NCBI GenBank assembly: GCA_016283195.1
Contig: JAEEML010000016.1
Span: 1-8,224, forward strand
Length of the DNA: 8,224 nucleotides
Origin: Deltaproteobacteria bacterium
GTDB lineage: Bacteria > JAEEML01
Direction of reading: 5' to 3'
Shown: piece by piece, positions 1-6,324 of the stretch
Numbering within the stretch: position 1 is the stretch's first letter
Layout: the number at the start of each line of letters is the position of its first letter
Made by a program: the position numbers and the translations under genes
The notes under the pieces: generated by a model
The model's input: only the letters and a program-made list of their open reading frames with translations
Told to the model about the DNA's origin: nothing
Database searches by the model: none

Positions 1-451
1 GGGGGGGATTCTTAAAAGAAGAGGGCTCAGCGATATACATAGACGAGAGTTCAATGGCATTGGAAGCACGAATGGAACCGCCGGCCTCCGGATCTTCCTG
101 AGCGGCAGTATCACAATTATTCATGCCGCCAAGGGCCACCAGCGGATCCAGCTCAATATCGACGGCAAGCAGTTTTTCCATAAGCTCATTTACCGGCAGC
201 CCGCTTAAAATAAGCTTTTTGTCGCCGGGGGTTACCGAGATTTTTTCAATGCCGTTTTTTAACCCGGCGGCAATAATCTCCAAATCTTGGCCCTCAGCAA
301 AGTTTAGAGTAATCGCATTTTCTCCCATTTCATAGCTTGTGGCCACCCCGGGAGCAATTCCGCTCTCGGTTTTGCTTAGCAATTTGTCGCCCATGGCAGA
401 AAAAGGCAAAAGAGATAAAAGGATAAATACTAATGAAGCTTTATGTTGCAT
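1..451 (-). CDS. Secreted protein of unknown function (C-terminus beyond window)
   Basis: The reading frame is open for 150 codons from ATG at 451 leftwards to the window edge, so the C-terminus is missing. A GGGAGG ribosome site lies just before the ATG. Residues 1-21 look like a Sec signal peptide: basic start (H3, K4), hydrophobic core at residues 6-17 and a possible cleavage after AMG (19-21), so the product is probably periplasmic or outer-membrane. Residues 47-100 alternate hydrophobic strands and helices (LNFAEGQDLEII, then KKLILSGLPVNELMEKLL). This faintly resembles the small alpha/beta ring-building modules of secretin-type proteins, but that is only a pattern impression and no family is assigned. 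There is a single cysteine near residue 113. It is transcribed away from the kinase gene through a shared intergenic region. The gene is real on the strength of start, ribosome site and signal peptide; its function is unknown. Confidence 0.75.
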   Translation of the reverse strand, partial: MQHKASLVFILLSLLPFSAMGDKLLSKTESGIAPGVATSYEMGENAITLNFAEGQDLEIIAAGLKNGIEKISVTPGDKKLILSGLPVNELMEKLLAVDIELDPLVALGGMNNCDTAAQEDPEAGGSIRASNAIELSSMYIAEPSSFKNPP

Positions 452-474
452 GACAGCCTCCCAAAAGCATTTTT

Positions 475-504
475 ATTTTAGCCAAGTAGCCAACTTGACC
501 GCAA
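475..504 (-). promoter_or_regulatory. Candidate sigma70-type promoter for the leftward secreted-protein gene
   Basis: Read on the minus strand, TTGCGG (complement of 499-504) is followed after 18 bases by TAAAAT (complement of 475-480), a 5/6 match to the -10 consensus. Transcription would start near 468, leaving a leader of about 17 bases that holds the GGGAGG ribosome site. The fit is by eye only. Confidence 0.4.
479..497. repeat. Tandem and inverted repeats in the divergent promoter region
   Basis: TAGCCAAG (479-486) is repeated directly as TAGCCAAC (487-494). In the same bases, CAAGT (483-487) and ACTTG (493-497) form a perfect 5-base inverted repeat with a 5-base spacer. The element sits between the leftward -10 and -35 and touches the rightward -35, so it could be an operator. 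No regulator is identified. Confidence 0.35.
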
Positions 505-522
505 GTCTCTATTTTGTACTTT
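495..522 (+). promoter_or_regulatory. Candidate sigma70-type promoter for the kinase operon
   Basis: TTGACC (495-500) is followed after 16 bases by TACTTT (517-522). The -35 matches 5/6 and the -10 only 3/6, so this would be a weak or activated promoter. It overlaps the leftward promoter, so the two genes may be controlled together. The start would fall near 529, giving a leader of about 50 bases. Confidence 0.3.
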
Positions 523-548
523 CAATTTATTTTCATTAAGGCTACTCT

Positions 549-568
549 GGCCGGGCCGTCTGCCGGTC
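549..568 (+). promoter_or_regulatory. Possible leader hairpin before the kinase ribosome site
   Basis: GGCCGG (549-554) can pair with CCGGUC (563-568), including one G-U pair, across an 8-base loop. This GC-rich block stands out in an AT-rich leader and ends directly against the GGGAGGA ribosome site (569-575). It could modulate translation, but it is short and may be chance. Confidence 0.25.
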
Positions 569-580
569 GGGAGGAACATA

Positions 581-1867
581 ATGGATAACGGTGTAAGTGA
601 AGAGTTCGGTAAATATGTCCTTTTAGAACAAATAGGCCAAGGTGGTATGGCCGAAGTCTTTTTGGCCAAACAGGTAGGTGTTGAAGGCTTTGAGAAGTTT
701 GCCGTTATTAAACGCATCCGTCCCCAGTTCAGCCAGGACGCCAGCTTTGTGGAAATGTTCTTAAACGAAGCTAAACTGGCCGCTCGTTTAAGCCACAGCA
801 ATATTGTGCAAATATATGAGCTGGGAGCTATTGAGGACAGCTATTTTATCGCCATGGAATATATAGCCGGCCGCGATATGAGCGCCGTTATCCCCAAAGC
901 CAGAGAGGCCGGCATTGATTTTCCCTTTGAATATGCCTTAAGAGTGGCCTCCAATGTCTGCGAAGGGCTCTATTATGCTCATAACCTCACCGATGCCAAC
1001 TGGCAGCCGTTACATATTGTCCACCGCGATATTTCTCCGGAAAATATCCGCATCGGCTGGAATGGAGTGGTAAAAATTCTCGATTTTGGAATCGCCAAAG
1101 CAGCCACCCAGCTAAACGAAACCAGAGCCGGTGAGGTAAAAGGCAAACTGGGCTATATGTCGCCGGAACAGGTTTTGGGCAAACCGCTGGATAACCGCAG
1201 CGATATTTTTTCTCTCGGCGTCGTGCTCTACGAATGGATTACCGGCATCAGGCTCTTTGCCGGCGATAATGAGCTCTCCATTATGAAAAATATTGTTGAC
1301 GGCCACATTTACCCGCCTTCGTATTTTAAAGACGATTTGCCAGAAGCGGTGGAAAATATTGTGATGAAGGCTCTGGAAAAAGACCGTGAAAAACGCTACC
1401 AGAGCGCCTTTGAAATGCAGCTGGATATTGAGAATTTCTTAGCTTCGCACGTTTTTACCCCCTCCAATATCCACCTTTCCAACTTTATCAATCAGCTTTT
1501 TAAAGAGGAGATTGAGGCCGAAAAAGAACGGCTTGCCGGCTATAATCAGCTGGTAGCCGAAAACGCAGAACCGCTCCCCGTAATAAGCACTCAGACCGGC
1601 ACTGTTACCACCGGCAAAAAGATGGCCCTCGCCCAGAGCGGCAGTTTCGCTCAGGTTTCTTCGCCCACACAAAAGACCAACCTCTTTAATTCCGTCTCCG
1701 GAGTTATCCGCCAAAATCCGCAAGAGGGCGAGATGGACGTCATTGCTCATCTGGACAAAGAAACAGCCGCCCGTTTAAGAGCTCTCAGTGCCCGCACCGG
1801 TATCGCCATAGGCCCACTGGTAACCGATATGATAATGAATATAACGAGATATTTGCCGGAGGAATAA
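581..1867 (+). CDS. Hanks-type Ser/Thr protein kinase with RHH-like C-terminus
   Basis: This 428-residue protein phosphorylates Ser/Thr residues of unknown partners. The kinase fold covers about residues 11-290: glycine loop GQGGMAEV (19-26), ATP-binding Lys44, helix-C Glu63, catalytic HRD (148-150) with Asn155, metal-binding DFG (168-170), MSPE (193-196), Asp208 and Arg272. All key residues are present, so it should be active. The catalytic loop reads HRDISPEN, with Ser where HRDLKPEN kinases have Lys; this variant is common in myxobacterial-type kinases. No membrane segment is visible, so it is probably cytoplasmic. Residues 291-325 are helical and charged, 330-384 look like a flexible linker, and 385-428 resemble a ribbon-helix-helix module. 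A strong GGGAGGA site lies five bases before the ATG. It is the first gene of a tight operon whose next gene starts one base after its stop. The kinase call is very secure; substrates are unknown. Confidence 0.96.
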   Translation: MDNGVSEEFGKYVLLEQIGQGGMAEVFLAKQVGVEGFEKFAVIKRIRPQFSQDASFVEMFLNEAKLAARLSHSNIVQIYELGAIEDSYFIAMEYIAGRDMSAVIPKAREAGIDFPFEYALRVASNVCEGLYYAHNLTDANWQPLHIVHRDISPENIRIGWNGVVKILDFGIAKAATQLNETRAGEVKGKLGYMSPEQVLGKPLDNRSDIFSLGVVLYEWITGIRLFAGDNELSIMKNIVDGHIYPPSYFKDDLPEAVENIVMKALEKDREKRYQSAFEMQLDIENFLASHVFTPSNIHLSNFINQLFKEEIEAEKERLAGYNQLVAENAEPLPVISTQTGTVTTGKKMALAQSGSFAQVSSPTQKTNLFNSVSGVIRQNPQEGEMDVIAHLDKETAARLRALSARTGIAIGPLVTDMIMNITRYLPEE

Positions 1868-1868
1868 C

Positions 1869-2621
1869 ATGGCGAAAACTTACGGAAAAATCGGGCGAAT
1901 AATTTTGGCCGAAAACGATAGCCAATTAAGCGAGGAACTATGCCGCACTTTTTTGCATCTCGCAAGTGATGTGGAGCGCTTTTCCGATGGCGACGATGCT
2001 CTAAGTTATGCCGAAAAATACCCGGCGGAACTGCTTTTGCTCTCTCTTAACTGCTGGAATAGCCTAAATGAGAGCATAAAAGCCATTAAAGCCGCCTCTT
2101 TTATAGATCCGGCGCATTTGGTAGTCTCCGCCAACAAAATGATGCCCAGCCACTTTAACCAGCTTAAAAAATTAAAAATTAAGCATATTTTTCCTTACCC
2201 GATAAATCCCATATACATATTCAGAATTGTCCATGAAGTTTACGGCATAATAAATCGCCGGCACCCGCGCATAAATTATGATTGCGAAGTATTTTGGGGG
2301 ACAGACGGAGATTATGAGGCTGTTGGCCGCACACTTGATATATCACATGGCGGCATGCGCCTCCTCAGCGACAAAAAACTCTCACTCGGAGCCTCTTTTT
2401 ATTGGGGCTTAAAGCTTGATGAAGAAAAAATCTTTCAGGGGCGCGGCGAAATTTTAAAGCAAGATACCGTAACTTATACCCCAAAAATCGCTTATGGTGT
2501 AGTTTTTAACGAACTCCCCCTACCTACTGCCGCCCTTTTGGAAGAAACCATAGAAGAGCAACTTAAAGCCGGCGTTTCCATGGCCGACATCAGCTTTTTG
2601 GAAGAAATTAAAGAGGCTTAA
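1869..2621 (+). CDS. Degenerate receiver-PilZ protein (likely c-di-GMP receptor)
   Basis: This 250-residue cytoplasmic protein has two parts. Residues 9-125 follow the beta/alpha pattern of a response-regulator receiver, but the active site is degraded: the acidic pocket reads AEND (14-17), the phosphoacceptor position is Ser59 in LLLLSLN, and the conserved Lys-Pro is Tyr110-Pro111. It should not accept phosphate in the usual way. Residues 129-232 are a PilZ domain with both c-di-GMP-binding motifs intact: RRHPR (130-134, RxxxR) and DISHGG (157-162, D/NxSxxG). It therefore probably senses c-di-GMP and passes this on by protein contact. GGAGG (1858-1862) lies inside the end of the kinase gene and the ATG follows the kinase stop by one base, indicating translational coupling. 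The PilZ call is secure and the pseudoreceiver call is likely. Its partner may be the kinase upstream or PhoH downstream, which is inference. Confidence 0.88.
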   Translation: MAKTYGKIGRIILAENDSQLSEELCRTFLHLASDVERFSDGDDALSYAEKYPAELLLLSLNCWNSLNESIKAIKAASFIDPAHLVVSANKMMPSHFNQLKKLKIKHIFPYPINPIYIFRIVHEVYGIINRRHPRINYDCEVFWGTDGDYEAVGRTLDISHGGMRLLSDKKLSLGASFYWGLKLDEEKIFQGRGEILKQDTVTYTPKIAYGVVFNELPLPTAALLEETIEEQLKAGVSMADISFLEEIKEA

Positions 2622-2623
2622 CA

Positions 2624-3595
2624 ATGGATGAGGGCGCACCGTTACACTTGCAAATAAGCGATGAAAAGTTGCTCTCCCTTTTGCAACTGCCGGAAAGCAT
2701 GGTGCTTAAAGTTTTGAGTGAATCTATGCACATAGCACTCTCTTTAAGAGGCCATGAACTCTTCTTTACCCCTAATAAGGCCGGCCAGTATGAGCGTCTT
2801 TTTGAAACTTTAGAGCGCCTTGGCGAACTCTTAAACATGGGTGCCACTTTAGAAGAATACGATGTGCGCCAAGCCTATTTGGCCAGTGCCGAAAATACCA
2901 AGGAGGCAGCCTCGCCGGTTTATCAGGCTGTGACTTTAAGCGTGGGCAAAAAGAGCCTCCATGCCAAGTCTCCGGCCCAGGCGGCCTATATGGCTCTCTT
3001 AAAAAACCGCGACCTTATTTTTGCTATCGGGCCGGCCGGCACCGGCAAGACTTATTTGGCTGTGGCTATGGCTGTGGCCGCTTTTACTGCTCATAAATAC
3101 GAGCGCATTATTTTAACCAGACCAGCCGTGGAAGCCGGCGAGCGCCTCGGTTTTTTGCCCGGTGATCTGGCCCAAAAAGTGGATCCTTATTTGCGCCCGC
3201 TTTATGACGCTCTGCGCGATATGCTGGAGAGCGACCAGCTGGAGCGTCTTTTTGAGCGCGGTCTCATTGAAGTGGCACCTCTAGCCTTTATGCGCGGGCG
3301 CACGCTCAACAAAGCTTTTATCATCCTGGACGAAGCACAAAACTGCACCCGCGAACAGATGAAGATGTTTTTAACCCGCCTGGGCCCGGCCTCACGAGCG
3401 GTGGTAACCGGCGATATTACCCAGATAGACCTGCCGCCACAGCAAAAAAGCGGCCTTCTGGAGGCTCTTGATATTTTGCCGGCTATTCCGGAAATAGCTT
3501 TTTGCCGCTTCAGCGAAAGCGATGTGGTGCGTCACCCGCTGGTGGCCAAAATTATCGCCGCCTATCAGCAAAAAGAGCAGAAAGCCGCCACCTGA
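2624..3595 (+). CDS. phoH: PhoH-family ATPase (PhoH/YbeZ type)
   Basis: The 323-residue product is close to the usual length of PhoH/YbeZ proteins. These are cytoplasmic P-loop ATPases linked to RNA metabolism and, in bacteria with YbeY, to ribosome and rRNA maturation. Residues 1-100 match the N-terminal region of the family. The ATPase core has Walker A GPAGTGKT (136-143), the RPAVEAGERLGFLPGD signature (166-181), Walker B FIILDEAQN (232-240, with Asp236 and Glu237), and VTGDITQIDLP (261-271) as sensor segment. The C-terminus FSESDVVRHPLV (296-307) is also typical. The start codon lies two bases after the previous stop, with AAAGAGG inside that gene as the probable ribosome site, so it is the third gene of the operon. 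Unlike the common arrangement, no ybeY gene follows. Family assignment is very secure; its exact RNA-related role is not. Confidence 0.96.
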   Translation: MDEGAPLHLQISDEKLLSLLQLPESMVLKVLSESMHIALSLRGHELFFTPNKAGQYERLFETLERLGELLNMGATLEEYDVRQAYLASAENTKEAASPVYQAVTLSVGKKSLHAKSPAQAAYMALLKNRDLIFAIGPAGTGKTYLAVAMAVAAFTAHKYERIILTRPAVEAGERLGFLPGDLAQKVDPYLRPLYDALRDMLESDQLERLFERGLIEVAPLAFMRGRTLNKAFIILDEAQNCTREQMKMFLTRLGPASRAVVTGDITQIDLPPQQKSGLLEALDILPAIPEIAFCRFSESDVVRHPLVAKIIAAYQQKEQKAAT

Positions 3596-3670
3596 AAGAC
3601 AAAACAGGCATTATTCTTGACAATTAGCCGCTACCGTCGCAACTATAGCCGCCGGAGGTTGCTGGCTACT

Positions 3671-4528
3671 ATGAGACGCTGCCCTAATTGCGGTTTTTAC
3701 AATTTTACCGTCGCCGAGACTTGCGGGCGCTGTGAAACACCTTTTGTCGAAAGTTCCAATGTGCCTAAGGCCGAAACCGAGGCTAAAGCGCAGCATATCC
3801 CACCCAAAGCGGAAACTCTGCCTTTAAATCCTTATGACCGCGTGCTGGCCATAGCTGCCGAGCTTAAAACACTCCCTCCACTTGTGCCGGCCGAAGAAGG
3901 TAATATTGCAAACGAATTGCCACCTCAGGCAGAAGAAATTGCCGCCGAAGCACTTCCGGCCGAGGAGGAATCTCTTCTTTATAATGAAGTTTCAGGCACT
4001 GATAAAACCGCTGATTTAGCAGCAAACTCCCCGAATTCGGGCAAAAAGGAGCCGCAAGTAACCGTGAAACTGCCATCTTTTTTCCGCCGCATTACCGCCA
4101 CCTTTGTCGATGGGCTTTTAATGGTTGCCGCTTTGGCCGTCACTATTCTTATCATTATCCCGAATGAAGCCCTTTTTGGAGACAGCGTAAGTAAATTTTA
4201 CGGTCTCGATAAAGCCATAGATCTTTTCATCCACAGCGGAAACGACTTTCTTACCGCCCTCATGGTCACTGCTGTTTTAGCCATAGTTTATAACTGGCTT
4301 ACGGTTTGCCTCTTTGGCAAAACACTGGGCCACAAACTTTTAGGCCTCAAAGTGGTGCGCAGCGATTCCGCCGGCCGAGTAGGCCCACTGCGCTCTCTTG
4401 TAAGAGCTATCGGCCTCGTGGGCGGAATGTTCTGCATTGGCATCGGTTTATACTGGCGCGTTTTTGATTCTCTGCGCCGCGATTTTGGCGATTTATTTGC
4501 CGGTTCCATGGTTGTAAAAAATATCTAG
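3671..4528 (+). CDS. Zinc-ribbon RDD-family membrane protein
   Basis: From the ATG at 3671 the product has 285 residues. This start is preferred over an upstream TTG at 3617 because GGAGGT (3654-3659) precedes it and the protein then opens directly with a zinc ribbon, Cys4-x2-Cys7-x10-Cys18-x2-Cys21. Residues 25-135 are an acidic, Pro/Ala/Glu-rich linker, probably disordered. Residues 136-285 form an RDD domain: FFRRITATFVD with its Arg/Asp at the start of the first membrane segment (145-163), further segments near 193-213 and 244-262, the GKTLGHKLLGLKVV motif (216-229), and the closing RRDFGDLFAGSMVV (269-282). RDD proteins are inner-membrane proteins, some linked to ion transport, but generally of unclear function. 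It sits 75 bases after phoH and may be co-transcribed, since no terminator is visible between them. The family call is secure; its role is unknown. Confidence 0.9.
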   Translation: MRRCPNCGFYNFTVAETCGRCETPFVESSNVPKAETEAKAQHIPPKAETLPLNPYDRVLAIAAELKTLPPLVPAEEGNIANELPPQAEEIAAEALPAEEESLLYNEVSGTDKTADLAANSPNSGKKEPQVTVKLPSFFRRITATFVDGLLMVAALAVTILIIIPNEALFGDSVSKFYGLDKAIDLFIHSGNDFLTALMVTAVLAIVYNWLTVCLFGKTLGHKLLGLKVVRSDSAGRVGPLRSLVRAIGLVGGMFCIGIGLYWRVFDSLRRDFGDLFAGSMVVKNI

Positions 4529-4546
4529 CACCTTCCCACAAATTTA

Positions 4547-4555
4547 TGCGATAAT
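4547..4555 (+). promoter_or_regulatory. Extended -10 promoter for the Ser/Asn-rich gene
   Basis: TGCGATAAT (4547-4555) is an extended -10 element (TGn plus GATAAT, 5/6 to consensus). No good -35 is seen, as is usual for this class. The start would be near 4562, about 30 bases before the ATG at 4592, so this gene is probably transcribed separately from the RDD gene. Confidence 0.45.
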
Positions 4556-4591
4556 TCCTTTGCTCGATGTTGAGTACCTGTGAGGGCTGTT

Positions 4592-5611
4592 ATGAACTCT
4601 ATAAGTACTGGTTTTAGTTCCGATTATAACTGGCAATCCATGATGAATAGCGAGCCGCTGCCTTTTGACGAAACTCCGCCGGCAGCTTTGGCGCCGCTTA
4701 ATAAAGAGCTGACTTTGCCTCAGCCTGAAACTGCCGTTAAAACTCCTAAAGTGTCCCTTACCGGTAATTCGGCTCTTTTTAATACCGACTCTTTTACCGC
4801 CGCCGCTTTAAATAGTTCACCGGTTATTTTAAATAGCTCTATAGCCAGCGATGCTGTTGCCGCTCCGTCGGAGCCTGCTTATTCTGTCTCTTCTATGGCT
4901 ACAGTAGAGCCTGTTTTAGATGTCTTTATCGCCGGCGATAAAAGCTCATCTCTTAGTACCACCTCATATAACAATACTGCCGCTTTTTCTTCTTTATATA
5001 GTTCTTCGACTTTTGGCTTAAACAGTTTAAAAAACAATAATCTTTTTAATGTAACCTCCTTGAGCAGTCCTCTTTCTCAAAGCAATCTTTCATTTAATAA
5101 TTCTTTACTTAGCGGCACTACGACTAATCCTTTTAACCTTAATTTCGCTAACTCTTTAACTAGTTATTTTTCTCCTGCTCCTCTCTGGAGCTCATCCTTT
5201 TTAAATCTCGATTTAACGCTGGGATTATCTCTCTATACCCCGCTCTCTTTTAACTCTTTTTCTCTCTCTTCCACTGCGCCAGTCACCTTGGAAACAACCG
5301 AAGAAGTAGAAAAGAAGAGCCAGAGCCGCGAGCAAAAAGTCAGCCGGGAAACTTTTGTCCAACAACTTAAAGAGGCGGCAGTTGATAACGAGCTGGTGGC
5401 TCTCATTATCAAATCTTTTGAAAGCACCCAGCCTGGCAAGCAAGAAAGCTTTATTCATGAAATAACCACCACAGTCTTTACTAAAGAAATAACCGTAAGG
5501 CGTGAAAAAATCATGGATATTTGCCGCCGTTACAGCTTAAATTCTATCGTAAACAATATGGAAAAAGGCAAAGGCGCGGTAGTTGATGCCCGAGCGGTAA
5601 TCAGCTTTTAG
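4592..5611 (+). CDS. Ser/Asn/Leu-rich protein with charged helical C-terminus, unknown
   Basis: The start at ATG 4592 (339 residues) is chosen because GAGGG (4582-4586) precedes it; a GTG four codons upstream would overlap that site. No signal peptide or membrane segment is seen. Residues 1-115 are Pro/Ala/Ser-rich. Residues 118-230 are low-complexity, with 31 Ser and 16 Asn in 113 residues, much Leu, and a recurring [LSP]FN tripeptide at 62-64, 151-153, 167-169, 180-182 and 219-221; this part is probably disordered. Residues 235-339 change sharply to a charged, helical segment (EEVEKKSQSREQ, then QQLKEAAVDNELVALIIKSF and VRREKIMDICRRYSL) that could be a small folded or binding domain. Codons in the low-complexity part favour TCT, TTT, CTT and AAT, more AT-rich than the neighbours. 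I do not recognise the family. The many Ser/Thr residues make it a conceivable kinase substrate, but that is speculation. Confidence 0.75.
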   Translation: MNSISTGFSSDYNWQSMMNSEPLPFDETPPAALAPLNKELTLPQPETAVKTPKVSLTGNSALFNTDSFTAAALNSSPVILNSSIASDAVAAPSEPAYSVSSMATVEPVLDVFIAGDKSSSLSTTSYNNTAAFSSLYSSSTFGLNSLKNNNLFNVTSLSSPLSQSNLSFNNSLLSGTTTNPFNLNFANSLTSYFSPAPLWSSSFLNLDLTLGLSLYTPLSFNSFSLSSTAPVTLETTEEVEKKSQSREQKVSRETFVQQLKEAAVDNELVALIIKSFESTQPGKQESFIHEITTTVFTKEITVRREKIMDICRRYSLNSIVNNMEKGKGAVVDARAVISF

Positions 5612-5675
5612 CCAAAAACCTCTAATATAGCCCTCCGCTCTTAAGCTCACTTAAACTAATTGATATAAGGAGATT
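5612..5675. other. Convergent intergenic gap without a clear terminator
   Basis: The Ser/Asn-rich gene and the marC-type gene end tail to tail here. Only a weak AT-rich stem (TTAAG 5641-5645, CTTAA 5650-5654) is visible, with no T-run on either strand, so I cannot support an intrinsic terminator. Termination may be Rho-dependent, or transcripts may overlap. Confidence 0.4.
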
Positions 5676-6314
5676 CTATTTACCCCAACCGGGGAAGAGT
5701 TGCAAAAGACCATCAGCACAAAATTGAATAGACATAGAGGCGAGAAGCATACCCATAGTTCTCGTGACAATCTTGATACCAGTGGCTCCCAAAAAGTTGG
5801 AAATGGCCGTACCGGCTCGCAAAATAAGCCAAGAAGCCAGGCAAACAGCAAAGATAGAAACGCCAACAATAATGGTGTGGGTTAAATCAGGAGCATCACC
5901 AAAAGCCAGAATAACCGTGGTAATCATGGCCGGCCCGCTGAGGAGTGGTATGGCCAGCGGGGTAATGGAAATATCAGCTTTGGCATAACCTTCGTTTTCT
6001 TCGGCAGTGGAATTCTTGGAACTAGTTTCTTTGGCGTTTAACATATCAAACGAAAGGAGCAGTAGCACCAAACCGCCGGCCAGTTTAAAAGCCGCCAAGG
6101 TAAAACCAAAAAAGGTAAAAAGCCACATGCGCGTGGCGCCAAAAAAGGCCAGAACGATAAGAGCCACAATGCAGGCTCTTAAAATCATACGCCGGCGCTC
6201 TTCTTCGGTATTGTGGGGCGTCATGCCGATAACAATCGGGATAGCACCAACCGGATCCATAACTGCCAAGAAGCCGACAAACGTTTTCAAAAAGAGGAAT
6301 AAAATAGCTGACAT
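5676..6314 (-). CDS. MarC-family integral membrane protein (UPF0056)
   Basis: The ATG at 6314 gives 212 residues, the usual MarC length (about 200-220). It is preceded by AGGAAG six bases upstream; starting further upstream would overlap the neighbouring gene. Family hallmarks are MDPVGAIPIVIG (19-30), PLAIPLLSGPAMITT (119-133) and TRTMGMLLASMSIQF (184-198). About six membrane helices are visible near residues 5-25, 44-60, 66-90, 118-138, 146-166 and 184-205, with a hydrophilic loop at 93-113, so it lies in the inner membrane. MarC proteins were once tied to multiple antibiotic resistance, but this was not upheld and the transported substrate, if any, is unknown. It begins 10 bases after the stop of the outer-membrane protein gene, whose TAG stop forms part of this gene's ribosome site. 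This indicates a translationally coupled pair. Confidence 0.93.
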   Translation of the reverse strand: MSAILFLFLKTFVGFLAVMDPVGAIPIVIGMTPHNTEEERRRMILRACIVALIVLAFFGATRMWLFTFFGFTLAAFKLAGGLVLLLLSFDMLNAKETSSKNSTAEENEGYAKADISITPLAIPLLSGPAMITTVILAFGDAPDLTHTIIVGVSIFAVCLASWLILRAGTAISNFLGATGIKIVTRTMGMLLASMSIQFCADGLLQLFPGWGK

Positions 6315-6324
6315 ACAAAACTTC

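Noticed and set aside
478-801. Leftward open frame overlapping the kinase start
   Set aside because: It is antisense to the conserved kinase N-lobe and has no ribosome site or family motif.
1439-1750. Leftward open frame inside the kinase gene
   Set aside because: It is a shadow of the kinase linker region with no independent start signal.
3617-3649. Perfect TTGACA (3617-3622) as -35 of a promoter for the RDD gene
   Set aside because: The only fair -10 (TATAGC, 3644-3649) is 21 bases away, and a start there would fall in or next to the ribosome site.
3617-3670. TTG at 3617 as start of the RDD protein
   Set aside because: No ribosome site precedes it, and the 18 extra Arg/Tyr-rich residues lie before the zinc ribbon, while ATG 3671 follows GGAGGT.
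5641-5654. TTAAG/CTTAA stem as bidirectional terminator
   Set aside because: It is only five AT-rich pairs with no T-run on either strand.
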